57,723 nt of DNA from Chara braunii (GCA_003427395.1 BFEA01000416.1:285874-343596); one strand, 5' to 3'; counted from the first letter of the stretch, positions 1 through 12,339 are shown. Notes: generated by a model from the sequence alone, not told the origin. A program made the numbers and translations.

Positions 1-1540
1 AGGGAAGACCGATCTCTGAAATACGGTAAAAAAAAAAAAAAAAAAAAAAAATCAATCGTTTGGCGGGTTGCCCCTCCCCCTCCCCCCCCAAAATAAATAA
101 ATAAAATAAATAAATAAAAGGATTAACGGTTGTCCTGAACCCTGTCTGTCATGGTGGCTGCTGCTGCGTTGTTTTTGGCCGTGTTCTGTTTCCTGTCCCT
201 GTTTTTGGTTTTACTTTTGGGTGGGGGGGGGGAGGGTGTTGCGGGCGAGGGGTGGAGAATAACTTGGTTTGGCAGCACGAAGGGTGGTTTATTGGAACCA
301 ATTTCCTACGATGGAGCACAAGGTTAAGGTTGGCTTAAGTTGGCTATCTCGGGCGGCAGTAGATGTAGTAGGGGGCTTATTACAACCATCCAGTTCTTGA
401 TAGTTGAAACCCTATGGCCTATATACCCTTTTATTATTACTAATGTGAGTCTCAAGGCCTCGACGAGCCCTATTGGGCCGCCCTAAGTGAAGGCAGGCCC
501 GACCAAGGACGAGAGGCCTATTTTGGGCTTACCATGCAACTGGGAAATTTAGGCAGTTGCGCAGCGCCAGTTGGTTGAGAGAACCCAGGCCCTGCCTTCC
601 TTTCTCAAATGTATCAGAGGCAGGCCCTGGGCTGGACACGGGGCATGCCATTGGACTGCGCACAGGCCGCTGGCAGTTGGACACGGGTAACCACCCCAGG
701 CCCTGTGTCTGATTCCCTTGGACCGGGGCTCAGCCACTTGGGGCCTACCAGAAGCTTCTGGGCGAGGGGCCTGGCACAGCCAGGCAGCAGGCAGCAGGCA
801 GGCCATTTCCATATAGGAAAGTGCCTGCCCCCGCATTTGGCATTCGGGCACTTGCTACATGCTGCGCAAGCGCTGCTGCGCTACTGGCAGGCAAGCCACG
901 CGCTCACGGGCGAGCAAGGGATACGCAGGCAGCCATAGCCGAGCTGGCCTGCGAGGTGCTGGATGGGGCGCTTGGTGGTCCTTGGGTGCACGGGGCATCT
1001 GTGTGGGGGATCGAGGTTGTGAGTGATGCGTGAGACATACCTGGTGCTGGAGGCAAACGACATTGGCCGAGATCTGCTCGTACTTCGGGAAGCTGTTGAC
1101 GTCACCAGCGGCATTGTAGATAGGCTAGATAGGATCTGCCATTCATAGTCTGGGCGATGAGCGTCAGATAGGAAGCCGACATTGGTTCATTGTTGATGAT
1201 GATGAGACTATTCCAACATTGTCACTTGTGAGCTTTTGCTGTGCTCTTATTTGGTGGAACTCGAGTTGCAATTCTGCTTTTGGTTCGAGGTCACGACTAT
1301 CTGGTTTCATGTGTATGATGCTGCTTGGTTTCTGGAATTCGCTATCGCTCATTTTCCTGGCACTAAATTAAAAAGCAAATAAAAAAAGAAGTAGACCTTA
1401 AATAGAACTCAGAGCTTTAAAAAAAAAAAAAGTGTCAGAAAACATTGGGTGGACTCAGCAGGACTGCATTCACATGACCGGTAGGTATGGCTTTTTATTA
1501 TTAAATTAAAAAAGCAAATAAAAAAAGAAGTAGACCTTTC
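1..1540. other. anonymous non-coding stretch
   Basis: Begins with a poly-A run (about 29-50) and short (AAAT)n stretches near 90-118. The part around 480-1030 is GC-rich; the rest is mixed. Short open frames here overlap on both strands and show no domain or consistent coding bias. No gene is supported. Confidence 0.5.
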
Positions 1541-1545
1541 GCACT

Positions 1546-1626
1546 GTGGGTCACAGCTGCAGTGGTAAAGACATCCGCACGGCTTATAGGGCCAAGGTCA
1601 CCGGCTCGATTCCATCTGGCTGTGGA
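1546..1626 (+). repeat. tRNA-derived SINE head (tRNA-like, probably not a functional tRNA)
   Basis: An A-box-like segment (CAGCTGCAGTGG near 1555) and a good B-box (GGCTCGATTCC at about 1605-1615) are spaced as in a tRNA gene. The flanking arms do not close into a clean acceptor stem, so this reads as the pol III promoter head of a tRNA-derived SINE. A long T run follows at 1747-1768, about 120 bp downstream. A degenerate tRNA pseudogene is the alternative. Confidence 0.5.
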
Positions 1627-2106
1627 GTTTGTTTGATCCTGGCTGTTGCAGTCCAGTTGGACTGCATTGGTATGTGCTATGTAGAGAATGGAGAGATGCT
1701 AGTCTCAAGGGTCAATCAATTTCAGTGATTACAACTGTGTAGGGCTTTTTTTTTTTTTTTTTTTTTTTCTTGGTGACTTTTATCATTTCAAATTTTTGAA
1801 TTTTTTTCTCAATAGTTCATTGGATAAACAAGAGCTTGTGTAGTTGGTGGTGACGTGGATTTTGGCGATTGGGAAACCTCTTTTTCATCATTATTGTCTA
1901 TTATTATTATTTTTTATCATTCTTTTTTTTTCATCATTCTTTTTTTTTTTTTTTTTTTTTTTTCATCATTCTCATCGCGGATACAGAGGCAAAAATTGTA
2001 CTCTACAGTTTTGCTACAAAACACAAAACACTCGCCATCATTGTCCGTGGCCTCATTGCCATCATCAGTCATCACTCGACCCCCTATTTCCTCTTCCTCC
2101 AGCTCC

Positions 2107-2249
2107 TCTTTTTTCTTTTTTTTCTTTTTTGGAAGAATCATTAGATTTTATTACAAATGAAAGGAGGCCGGGAATTCCTCACAAACAACCTGGAAGATAT
2201 GACCAATAACCCTAATTGGGCTGTTGCTGGAAAACGGGTCCAGCGTCCC
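2107..2249 (-). mobile_element. hairpin-box retroposon (HBR) copy
   Basis: On the minus strand the 19-nt hairpin box (2226-2244, stem GCTGGA/TCCAGC) is followed by about 95 bp of unique sequence and an A-rich tail (T-rich on plus, 2107-2130). Box plus tail is the signature of the family described in the findings. The 5' end was not defined. Confidence 0.6.
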
Positions 2250-2488
2250 TTCCTTTCACTGGTCTATCCTCATCTTCCCAAATCGCTTGAAGCTCATCCT
2301 ACTTGGTGCTAAAGTTCAGTCAAGCAGATCATTGCAGTGTTGCTCATCGATATTAAACTACTATCGCATCATGCTGAGTTGCCTAAATCGGCAATATTAC
2401 TTTCCACCAGGATTCAAGTAGACAGCTAAGTCGTTAGGAACTAAAACTACCTATAAGCTCAAAGACCAGGAGCTGGGCAAGAAGAAAA

Positions 2489-2935
2489 AGCTGTAGGGTT
2501 ACCCTCCCATCTTCACTGTCCAATCACACTGTAAAGAGCCTTTGTTGCCTAGACGGGTTTCCCACCACGCACCCATTGGATACAACTCTAGCTTGCTCTT
2601 CACCGGGTCTCTCATTTCGTCCAACCATTGGTGCTCCCACTGCTCCCTCATGCTAACTACTCTTATAATGACGACAATCGACTAACGCTCCCACCTCTGA
2701 CGATGGCACTCACACTGCCCCCGTAGTGCCGCTGTCGATAGAAGAATAAGCTGTAGGGATACCCTCTCATCATCACTGTCCAGAACACTGTAAAGAGCCT
2801 TTGTTGCCAAGATGGGTTTCCCACCATGCACCCAATGGAAACAACTCTAGTTTGCTCTTCACCGGGTCTCTCGTATCATCCAACCATTGGTGTTCCCACT
2901 GCTCCTTCGTGCTGACTATTCTTATAATGACTACA
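2489..2935. repeat. diverged tandem duplication, period about 259 bp
   Basis: The block starting AAGCTGTAGGG at about 2493 recurs at about 2748. Both run through the same sequence (..TAAAGAGCCTTTGTTGCC.., ..GCTCTTCACCGGGTCTCTC..) for nearly 190 bp with scattered substitutions. No coding frame is conserved between them. Confidence 0.8.
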
Positions 2936-4095
2936 AAGAAAACAACTTATCAAAAGGCAAAATACCTAAAGGCTAAACCGAACAAGGAGAGAAAATCACA
3001 AATTTGTTCCCATACATCACAGATAACAATTATCCCTCTCTCTCAATCCTAAGATACTTCAACAATATGTGTTTCTAAAAACGAAACACTAAGGGCAGCC
3101 TCCGTGCCAGAACAGAGAGTAAGAAATTTATTTCTCAAGGCAATCAAGAGACAACTGAGCAATCAAAGAAATGCAATACCCTAAAATACGACAGACTAAC
3201 GTAGAAAACAGCTAAAAAACGGAGAGTATGTTCTGGACTTTTTAACTCAATATGGCTACAGATACAACCAGGTTCAGTGAGAGCTAATTTTTTTTAAGAC
3301 AACAATGACTTATACCAGGGAAAATCCTACCGTAAAATACAAGCAAAAAAGTCAAGATCGAAATTAAGCCCACAGAAGGAATCGAATTAGGTGAGAAAAG
3401 GAAAGGATCGCAAACGGAACATGGAGTAAAGGCACATAGGATGTGAAAGAAACAGACAGGCAGTTTCAATCGAGTACCTCGACATTGAGGCAATCACTCG
3501 ACTCGATGTGCGAACGAATGACCTGCTGAATTACCGAAACTTACCTAAACTATGCCTACATGCAAACGAGATGTGTAGAACTGAAGCCCTTGGACATGCC
3601 GAAGCGCTGCCACCGCGGCCGCACACTCTCCCACTGCGTCTAGATGTGTCGCTCCGTCTTCCAAGCTTTTCCTATTGATCGAGGCAGTCGAGATGGCGAA
3701 ATCGTGGAAGTCCAGCGCACGGCCTTTGGATGGTGAAAAAGGAGCCCCCCTTTTGCAGCAAAAGGCTTGAGGGGAGGACGACTCCTCTGGTGTCGAGATC
3801 CTGTCAGGTATGAAGGTTGGTATGGAGGTCAAACGCGGAGCTGCCAGGATGCCTTGGAGTAAGAGTGCGAGGCACTCCCTACCCACTCAAGGGCTAGGCT
3901 ACGCCAGGGCACTGTCGCCATAGCTCTCAAACAGCTATGGTGCCTGGCAGGGTAGGTGCCTCGTGGAAAGGATCAGCGTCTACATGCCCCGCCGTTGCGT
4001 CCTACTCAGCCGCCGACGACGACCGGGCGCCGCTATCGCCGCTTCGTTAACGCATGTTTTCGCTTGGCCCTCCCCCCCAGCTCTTCTTTCACTAC
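2936..4095. other. anonymous stretch with one possible exon-like ORF
   Basis: AT-rich to about 3480, then GC-richer. A minus-strand open frame of 113 codons lies at 3545-3886, with balanced composition and no low complexity. No domain or splice context supports it, so it is recorded only as an unassigned ORF. Confidence 0.35.
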
Positions 4096-4202
4096 CTTCT
4101 TCACGGGAATACAACGGACGGTCATGATTGCTGTATGTAGACTGAAAGATACTCCAAACACATACAGTAATAATGACCGTACGTTTTATATTGGTGAAGA
4201 AG
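4096..4202. repeat. foldback (MITE-like) element, copy 1
   Basis: Two arms of about 43 nt (4096-4138 and 4160-4202) are imperfect inverted repeats around a 21-nt spacer containing GACTGAAAGAT. Arm and spacer resemble the elements at 6709-6813 and 31668-31763, which defines a small family. No coding capacity. Confidence 0.7.
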
Positions 4203-4219
4203 GAAGCTCCTCTCGTTTA

Positions 4220-4640
4220 CAGTCCTTGTCCCATCCTGCTTCTCCTCCTACTCCCCCTCCTGTTCCTCCTCCGGCTCCGCTATGGCTGGGTTCACTGGGA
4301 CTATCGTCTCCTGCCCCTACTACTGTGCATCTCCCCCTCCTCCTCCTGCCGGTTCTCCTCTTGCTTCATTCCTTCCTCCTCCTGCTGCTTCCTCCTCCTC
4401 TGGACCCTCTTCTTCCCATTTACTTGTTTCTTGTGTTCGTCCTCCTTTCCCCCTACCCTCCTCCTGCTTTCGCTCTCCATCTCCCCTCCTCCTCTTGGCC
4501 CTCCTGCTCCTTCCCCTCCTCTTCTCCCTCCTCCTGCTCCTCCCTCCCCTCTTGCTCCCCCTCCTGCTACTCCCTCTGCTTCCATTCCTCCTCCTCCTCC
4601 TCCTCCTCCTCCTCCTCCTCGTCTGCTATTGTTATGATCA
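4220..4640. repeat. CTC/CCT-rich polypyrimidine tract
   Basis: Almost pure pyrimidine on plus, ending in a (CTC)n run near 4585-4620. Overlapping open frames on both strands (poly-Pro/Ser/Leu or poly-Glu/Arg/Gly) are composition artefacts. Confidence 0.85.
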
Positions 4641-4849
4641 CAAACATTGCCTTCTTCCCCTCAGCAGTAGCTTGAGCAGCATAATTGGTTGAACAACGAG
4701 ATCCTTTAAATCCCACTGAACCAGAAGAGGACCAAGATTTGGTATCTCCAAAAGAATCTGTTATGGTAATTATAGTGTTACTTAGCTTCTCCACCTCCTC
4801 CTCCTCTTCCTGTTGTTCTTCTCCCTCCCATCTTCTCTGTTATAATTGT

Positions 4850-5030
4850 CATTGTGGCCATTGCATTGTCATCGTGATTGTGATGGCGATCATGATTGTG
4901 GTTGCGATTGTGATTGCAATTTGTGATTGTGATTGTTCTTGCGATTGTGATTGCAATTTGTGACTGTGATTGTTCTTGCGATTGTGATTGTGATTGTGAT
5001 TGCGATTGCACTTGTGATGGTGATGGTGAT
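4850..5030. repeat. GATTGT-type degenerate hexamer repeat
   Basis: Repeated GTGATTGTGATTGC-type hexamers and 12-mers with interspersed TTCTTGC. Low-complexity DNA without coding support. Confidence 0.8.
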
Positions 5031-5812
5031 GGTGCGAGTTTGGGGCCACTGTTGATGGCTGCTGTGGAACTGCTGCAGGTGTGGTAGAATGCACTTCCCA
5101 TTTCTTTTCTGGACCTGGCCTCTTTTTTTTTCTTTTTTCTTTTTTCCCAGCCTCTTTAGCAAAATGCATTCTCTGAATTTTGTTCCCTTTTCTGTCTGTG
5201 GCTCATCGGTGTTCAATGTGGGGAGAAAGGCAGACAGCAAACAGTGAGAGACACAATCTTCGAAAAAATGGGCTAAAGTTACCAAGAGGCCAAGTCCTGT
5301 TTTACTGAAAATTTTAATAGAATTGTTTAGTTTATGTTGTTTTATCATTGTTTGAATTTTATTCTATTTTATATTGTAAGTTGTAACCCTTTTTTTTTTT
5401 TTTTTTTTTTTTCTTCTCTCGATTTCACCTTACCAACCTACTATTACTCCTGATCATAGTATTACGGGAAGTCCGTAGCAGCGACAACCGTGTTCACGAG
5501 AGAACATGCGGGCGCTGCACCCGACCTGCAGGTGGGTGATATCGGCCAGGGCATAACCAGGAGCACCGGGGACCATGCCAACAGGACCAATCCCTACGCC
5601 TCCCCTCCGGACCCCTCCCTCCCCTATGAACATTGGCAGACTCTGCTCAATACCAATCAGTGGATCCGGTGGTCTATCTATCTCTAGGTGGCGGTACTTC
5701 TCGACAGCTATGCCCATAAAACCTTGTGGTCCCCACTTCATGGGAATTTAATCACATCATGATTTTGGCTGCAGGCTGAAGAACCTGATTCCACTCGACC
5801 CCATAGGAGAGA

Positions 5813-6530
5813 GGGGTTACAGTTCCACTAGCCATGGCATTGGATAGGATAGAATAGGGCGAGGCAGGGCAGTGTAGGGCAGGGCAGGGCAGGGGAGGGC
5901 AGGGGAGGGCAGGGTAGGCGGGGATAGGCCTGGGTAAGGTAGGGCAGGGCAGGGCTGGGAAGGGCAGGGGAGGGCAGGGGAGGGTAGGGGAGGGGAGGGG
6001 AGGGGAGGGGAGCGTAGCGCAGGGTAGGGTAGGGTAGGGATAAGGGTAAGGATAAGGATAAGGATTAGGATCAGGAGTAGGATAAGAATAAGGAGTAGGA
6101 TAAAGATAGGAAAGGATAGGATAGATGGACATTTCGTGTGACAGCGGACATACACCTAAGCATGTGACGAGTGTCTTTGACACGCCATGGGGTTACAGTT
6201 GTTCTAGCCACGGGATAGGGTAGGATAGGATAGGATAAAATAGGATAGGATAAGATAGGATAGGATAAGGATTGGGAGAAGGATTAGGAGAAGGGATAGG
6301 ATATAGGATAAGATAGGATAGGAGAAGGATTAGGGGAAGGGATAGTATAGGATGAGCATTGGGAGAAGGATTAGAATTAGGATAAGGGTTAGGTTTAGGT
6401 TTAGGTTTAGGATAAGGATAGGATAGGATAGGATAGATGGAGATTCTGTGTGGCAGCAGGCATACACCTACTATGTGACAAGTGTCTTTGAGACACACCT
6501 GCCATGTGACGAGCGTGTTTGGCACACCGT
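5813..6530. repeat. duplicated unit carrying G-rich pentamer minisatellites
   Basis: Two units (about 5813-6189 and 6190-6530) each begin GGGGTTACAGTT..CTAGCCA. Each then carries a pentamer array and ends in a related segment (CATACACCTA..TGTGAC.AGTGTCTTTGA.ACAC). The first array is AGGGC/AGGGG-rich (5845-6030), the second GGATA-rich (6215-6440). Near 6384-6404 lie three TTTAGG units resembling degenerate telomere repeat. Confidence 0.8.
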
Positions 6531-6708
6531 CGTACTGCCAGTTATTTTAACATATCAACAGATCGTAAAACAAAAGATACAACATTGTATATGGAGGTTG
6601 CCCTGTTTTTTCAGGACATACTGGAGGCTTAAAGCAAAAAAAAAAAAAAAGAAGAAGATACTCGTTCCTGATTGGTTCACCAACACGAGTCACATTGTTG
6701 CAGAACTA

Positions 6709-6813
6709 CCGTCTTCGCCCGAATACAACGCCCGGTCATTATCGCTGCATCTGGACTGAAAGCTCCTTCAAATGCAGCTATAATGATCGGGCGTTGTATT
6801 CGGGTGACGACGG
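6709..6813. repeat. foldback (MITE-like) element, copy 2
   Basis: Arms of 42 nt (6709-6750 and 6772-6813) are inverted repeats with about four mismatches around a 21-nt spacer (CTGGACTGAAAG..). This is the best-preserved member of the three-copy family. No clear target-site duplication at the edges. Confidence 0.8.
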
Positions 6814-6878
6814 TCCTCTGTCTCTTTCTCCTCACAGATAAGGCATCATAGTGTCTCTGACAATCTGGCAATCATCTC

Positions 6879-6926
<48 letters not shown>

Positions 6927-6965
6927 GGTGGTGGTGGTGGTGGTGGTGGTGGTGGTGGTGGTGGT
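6879..6965. repeat. (TTG)n followed by (GTG)n microsatellite
   Basis: About 45 bp of TTG repeats pass directly into about 42 bp of GTG repeats. The poly-Asn, poly-Gln, poly-Thr and poly-His frames on minus are shadows of it. Confidence 0.95.
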
Positions 6966-7184
6966 AGCAGTAGCAGTGGTAGTAGCTTGCAAATGCGACT
7001 TTTGTTTTGACCCACACCCAACCCAACCCAACCCAACCTGGGCATAGATATGTGGTTGTTGTACCCCATACACAGCCCCTCCGGCAGTTCAAGGTTTCCC
7101 AAAACTGAGACCCAACACAGCCTTACCTGGGTCCATTATTGTTTTAGCAAACCCTAAACCTGGGATGGGATGGCCTTCACTTCA

Positions 7185-9560
7185 AAGGTGGGGGGGGGGG
7201 GGGGGGGGGGGAGAGGGGGGAGGGGATCAGGCCACAACCAAGGCTACCAGGCGGGCCACCCAGGTCACCTTCTTTTCCCGGGCAGCCCGGCAGTGCGAGG
7301 ACCAGGCAAGGTCTCAGCGGTGTCATACCAAATACCCTTACAAGAGTGTTTGGTGTGCTTTTTGCAAGTCACGCCGGTGCGGCCTCGACCAGAGTTGACG
7401 GCGCGCTCGCAGGTGGGAGTTGAGTCCTGTCCGGATGAGCGGCGTGCGCGGTGCGTCAACGGCGGGGNGCAACCCTGTGCAGCTAGGGTGTGCGCGGCAT
7501 CATAGGCCACGCGTCCCCTTAATCTTTTTGTGTTCCCTGAGTTTATATTTATTTTTTATTATTTTTATTATATTATTCCTACTTTTATTTTTAAACGGAT
7601 GTTTCTGACCCAGTGACTGGGTCCGAGACTGGCGTCGGGACCGACGGGCCTGGCTCAACTATTGCGTTGCCAGACACAAGTGGTCGTCACGGCAGTCGAG
7701 GATCTTGAGCACGTGCCTCTTTCGGCGGGCCCGCTCGGGTTCCTGCGTGTTCTGGATGCTGACAAAATTCCTCTATCCCACCCACGTTGAAGCACGGACC
7801 GAAGAGGTCAATGTGCGTGAGAGTGGTGGGGTCCGCGGTCGTGGCTTCCCTCGCTTCCCATTTGGAAAGCGTCAATAGCCTAAAGTGGAAGGGAACTGGA
7901 GAACATTCCGAGCGGGCCGTGGGACTGCAGCCCAAGGGAGGCGAGGGTTGTTGTGGGCACACCGTCCGCCGACCACGATCTGTTGTGAGAGGTTTGAGTG
8001 TGAGTGTGCCCGTTGGGACACGTAAGATGGTAAAGTATGCCTGAGTTGGGCAGGGCCAAGGGGCACTGGTGGGAGGCTGCCGCAGTTTTGGCTTTGCGGC
8101 AGGTTGTCCCAGCAGCAAGTCAGAGGGAACCACCTTCAAAGTTCTCATTTGAATATTTGCTACTACGACCAAGGTCTGCATCGGGACCCGCCTCACCCAG
8201 GCTTACGCTCTAGGCTTAGCAGCGGGCCAGCATCTTCCCACTCGTCGCAGCAGTCAGGCTGAGTATGGGCCGTGCGCTGCACTGCCACCCATTTTCGAGG
8301 CTGATCGCCTCGGCAGGGGAGTTGTTACTCACTCCTTCAGTGGATGTTGACTCCAATGATCACCGTCTTGTTGTTAGTATCAAGAAACTTCGTGGAAGGT
8401 CTGGGTTAGCGCACGGTCTAGCGCAGAAGAACGGAGAAAAGTGATAGAGTACGAAGACAGAAAAAAGGAAGCAAAGAAAAGAATGAATCAGGACGGGATT
8501 CTGCGGAGGGTGCATACAGACGGGGGAGAAAGCAGCGATTGGGAAGAAAGCGGGCATGGCGGAGGGTTGAGCTTGTAGCTCACCCGTTCCGCATCAGTTT
8601 TAGGCGGGCGAAGATGGTAGATGGGGGTTTTGGACCGGACGAGTTCAGTGGTAGTGTTAGTCTCAGCAGTAAATTAGTAGAATGAGAGTTAGATAAGATT
8701 TGTACTGCGCGGAGATGTCAAGGGAAGAAGGGAAAGTGGGAGTTAAAAACGTCTATCTCCCTCATTTCTCCGTCAAATCGGGCAAAGTAAGTTGCTACGT
8801 AGGGGTTCTTCGACATTACGGAGTGATTGGCCGTGTCAGATTTGTGATCTGGGCAGCGACCTGTTCGGTACAAGTGAAAGGGGCTGCGCCCAAAGGCTAT
8901 GATTGCGGCGATGGCGGAAGGAATGCATGGCTCCACTGTCAGCATGATCAGACAAGAGTAGGAGGGGGGGGGGGGGCGATCATAGGCTTTTTGCCATCGC
9001 GGAACCGATGGTGCTGACAGATTGGGCTTGAGGGGCGTGATCGTTGAAGTATGGGCATCTACGGCTGCGCACAGGAAAACGTGGTGTAGGGATGAATCTT
9101 TCCGTTTTTTTTGCGGAAGATTCGTTTTCGATTTTTCTTTGTTGTTTTTACACGTTTCTTTTCTTTTTCCTTTGTTTTGGGTGAGCTTTGAAGCGGTGTT
9201 GCCCGTCATCATCACGCTATCTTTCTCGACGGTGCCCTCCGTTGTCTGCAGTTCATCGTTCGCTCGTACGGCCCGGGCAGTCGCCATGCTCCCCGTATTA
9301 GCGCAGTGCTCCCCGTTTACCCATGCGTCACTACGATTTGGATTCGGCCGATAGTGCGACCAAATGTTTGGTCGGAAAGCTCGTGTGATCAGAGAAAGAG
9401 AAAGGTAACGGAGGAAGTTGAGAAAAAGAGGCGGAATCCTTACCTGTTTGCATGAATCTAGTTCTGATTCAAAGTAAGGATCATCCTCACTTAGGGGCGA
9501 CATCGAGCAAACTCAACAGAGGGTCTGTTCAGATTTTAGTAGAACATTCATTGTGACTTT
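7185..9560. other. anonymous stretch, no gene recognised
   Basis: Starts with a G homopolymer (7191-7211), one N at 7468, then GC-balanced sequence. The longest open frame is 261 codons on minus (8718-9503). It has no recognisable domain, is Lys/Thr-rich in the middle, and is cut by a consensus splice-donor-like site at 9443/9444, so it may run across exon and intron. Confidence 0.4.
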
Positions 9561-9572
9561 GTTCATCTCGTC

Positions 9573-9654
<82 letters not shown>

Positions 9655-10144
9655 GAGAAGAAGTGGGTGTGGGGCACGTACTTGGCCAAGGTGAAGATTT
9701 GCCTGGTCGAATCTGCATTGAGGGACATAGTCACCTCTGGCCGGCTGCATTCGTTCCTGTCGGGTTACGTTGCAGGAAGCCAAAGCGGAGTAGACCTGGT
9801 CTGATCTTCGGGCTAGGGGCATTTAGAGAGGAGAAGTCGGAAGAGGGAAAGGTGAAGGAGAGGCGTACGTACCTGGTATCCTTCTCGTAGGTGTCTCTTC
9901 CTATGTTTGTGCGGAAGATTCCTTCTTATTGGGCATATTGCCAGGCTACTTAGTTGATGCACACGTGAAGCAGTTGGACTGCAGACTTGAGCTCAAATCC
10001 AGTGGCGACAGCGAATTGGGCTACCGGAATGTGAACAGACTGAGAAAGGAGAATGAGGATGGTGATGTGAGGGCGTACTTGCTCCTGGCGATGGTCTACA
10101 AGGTCGACGTCTTCATGCACTTCGGTGGTTGCTGCTGATGCCAA
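9444..10144 (-). other. possible minus-strand exons (speculative)
   Basis: Reading minus, four sites resemble splice donors at exon-like ends: CAA/GTACGC (10079/10078), CAG/GTACGT (9873/9872), CAA/GTACGT (9682/9681) and CAG/GTAAGG (9444/9443). A strong acceptor-like string, CTCATTCTCCTTTCTCAG, ends at 10040. The segment at about 9803-9682 is open in one frame up to its donor. Joined reading frames are not clean: the segment 10039-9873 has stops in all frames. This is a hypothesis, not a gene model, and the product is unknown. Confidence 0.2.
9575..9655. repeat. (GA)n microsatellite
   Basis: Nearly pure GA dinucleotides; (CT)n on minus. It lies between splice-like sites on minus and could act as part of an intron polypyrimidine tract. 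Confidence 0.95.
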
Positions 10145-10199
10145 CGGGATGCATTGTCAGCCTGTAGATTGCTAGACTATGTAGAAGCTGCAGTCTGAG

Positions 10200-11450
10200 C
10201 ACATACTGCCCAAGAAGAGGTGAGGCAACTTATATTGCTGCCTTACTGTTGTCGTCGTGTTGTTGGGTTTCGCAACTATGTATCGCGGCATGACACTTAG
10301 AGTGGTTGTTACAGCCGAACGCTACATCTGTTATGGCCTTTTAGTGGATAAAGCGGCCCTTGCTAAAGTTCCCACAGTGCCTTATTGTGTTTACAACTCA
10401 CTTGCCGTGTTCGGCGCTGCACTTCATCACCATACGAAGTTGCTACGTGTTGCTGTTGCGGCATTGAGCTAGTTGCGTTTTGTTAAGTATTGCGTTGTGC
10501 ATGGCCGCTAAGACCTGCAGCTGTGCTCCACTGCTGTCTGCTGCCGCGGTGCTTCGTTGAGGTGCGACTGAATCTTGTTATGGTGTACATTCAAGGTGTA
10601 CGATGCGCTTTGTTGTGCATCCTGCTAAATGAATGTCGGCACACTGAAGTGATTTACTGGCAACGCTATAGTTTGTTGTAATTGACACCATATATCATGC
10701 GGTTGTTTTGCGGACGACTTTTAGTTGAGTTTTTCCGTAGTTGTCGGCATTTCGAACAGAAGAAAGGGGTGGCGCCACGACTTTAAAAGGGGATACTGTT
10801 GCGAATTGAGAGGTCGTTAGGGAGTCAACGGCCGAAGAGTTGACTTCAATTGACCAAGTTGTAGCGCACTTTCTGACCATCATTGCGAGGCCCTCAACGC
10901 CCTCTCACGCGAGTCTAAGTGCACCCCTCTCGTATCTAAGTGACTTAAAGATTCCCCTTCTACCTTTCTTAATCTAAGTCTAATCTGTAGTTACGAGAGG
11001 AAGGTGGCAGGCAGGATTACAACCCGTAGGACCGCATCAAGACTTTGTGGGGAGTCTGCCCGCACCGATTGTGGGAGCTCTGCCGGAACTCAGGAGGAGT
11101 TAAGGAGGCACGGAACTGAGAGGTAAACCTTCATCTCCCTCTATAAACCCAATTAACACCCTTATCTGTACTTCTTGTTACAGTTTGACTGAGTATACTG
11201 TCTGTATCCCATATTGACTTTACGTTTGACTTTCGAGATTTGAATCGGACTTAAGTAAAGGAGGGCATGCGCAATCTCAGTTTCTCTTTTGTTGTTTGCC
11301 TGAAGTCAGATTGTGAAAAAGATTTGCATTTGGAGGAAAGCACGAGGAATGTAGTATTATTTGCGTTTGACTGGGTCAACCAGAGGCTGGGCATTGTACT
11401 AAGTTGGACGGCCCAGTGCTATGCTTTATTTTGATTGCTTGGAGGACCAG
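10200..11450. other. anonymous stretch, no gene recognised
   Basis: Mixed composition, short open frames only, no domain. Phrases such as GGGGAGTCTGCC and GGGAGCTCTGCC (11050-11100) resemble the units at 12.3-13.0 kb, so this may be the same decayed long-repeat element. Confidence 0.4.
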
Positions 11451-12060
11451 ACATGTTTCCATAAGTTTGAATGGTCTGGTTGCTCTGACTTGTGAGGGTT
11501 GGGGCTGCATGTGTTTGTTTTTCAGGGACCAAGCAGGTTTCCATAAGTTTGGATAGCTTGGTTGCCTTATTTTATTTTGGGGTTTTTGAAGGTTTTTTTT
11601 TTTGCTGGGAGAGGATCAGGCGAAGGACTGGACATGTTTCCATAAGTTTAGATGGTCTAGTCGGGAGCCACGCACATGATTGAACCAGAATGATAAAACT
11701 TATTTATACCTTTATATAGTATTTTACTTATGAACAAGCTAGTCATACATGTTTTCATAAGTTTGGATGGTCTGACTATAGCTTATCACAAACTGAAGAG
11801 AGTATAAATTAAGAATAAACTGGTTGTAAGAAGGGGCAGGTTGAACCTTGTTTCTTTTGAACAATTCAGTTATGTGCTGCCTTAATGAACTAGGGGGAAG
11901 ACATTTATATATAACTTTGATAATTTAAACAGTTTGGGGCGATTAGGCTGGGTATCCTAATCACATGGCCAAGGAAGAGGAAAGTTGTGTTGCCCTGTGT
12001 TTGTGTATATTCAATGGTTGAGGTAGACAGGTTTTCATAAGTTTGGATGGTCTAGCTTCA
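11451..12060 (+). repeat. five dispersed copies of a ~30-bp motif
   Basis: The motif TTTCCATAAGTTTGGATGG (variants at TTTCC/TTTTC) recurs near 11457, 11538, 11637, 11753 and 12031, each followed by TCTGGTTG-like sequence. Spacing is irregular (about 80-280 bp), so it is not a simple tandem array. It may mark decayed internal repeats of a larger element. Confidence 0.7.
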
Positions 12061-12339
12061 CTCCTTATGTAAGTTGGGTATAAAGGATAAATCATTGAAA
12101 AACTATGGACTATTGTTTGACAAGGTTGAACCTTGGGATTGGTGAGAGTACTTACCATTGTGGTTTAACCTTGCGTGTGGCTGAGTGAGATCTCTACTTA
12201 GTATGTGTTTCAGTTTGACAGGTAGTTGCTTTAGTTGCTCACCACGTGCTAGTGCTATATGAGTTAGTTCAATTCCTGCATTTTTTTAGCAATTTTTTTT
12301 TGCTAAGATCAATTCTTGCATTTTTTTGGATCATTTATT

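Noticed and set aside
4173-4692. Several 90-240-codon ORFs on both strands
   Set aside because: They are translations of CTC-type polypyrimidine DNA (poly-Pro/Ser/Leu or poly-Glu/Gly), with no independent coding evidence.
6384-6404. Telomere or subtelomere signal (TTTAGG units)
   Set aside because: Only three units inside a pentamer minisatellite; not the canonical plant repeat and not enough to infer a chromosome end.
6832-7102. Poly-His/Asn/Gln/Thr ORFs on minus
   Set aside because: Frames through the (TTG)n(GTG)n microsatellite.
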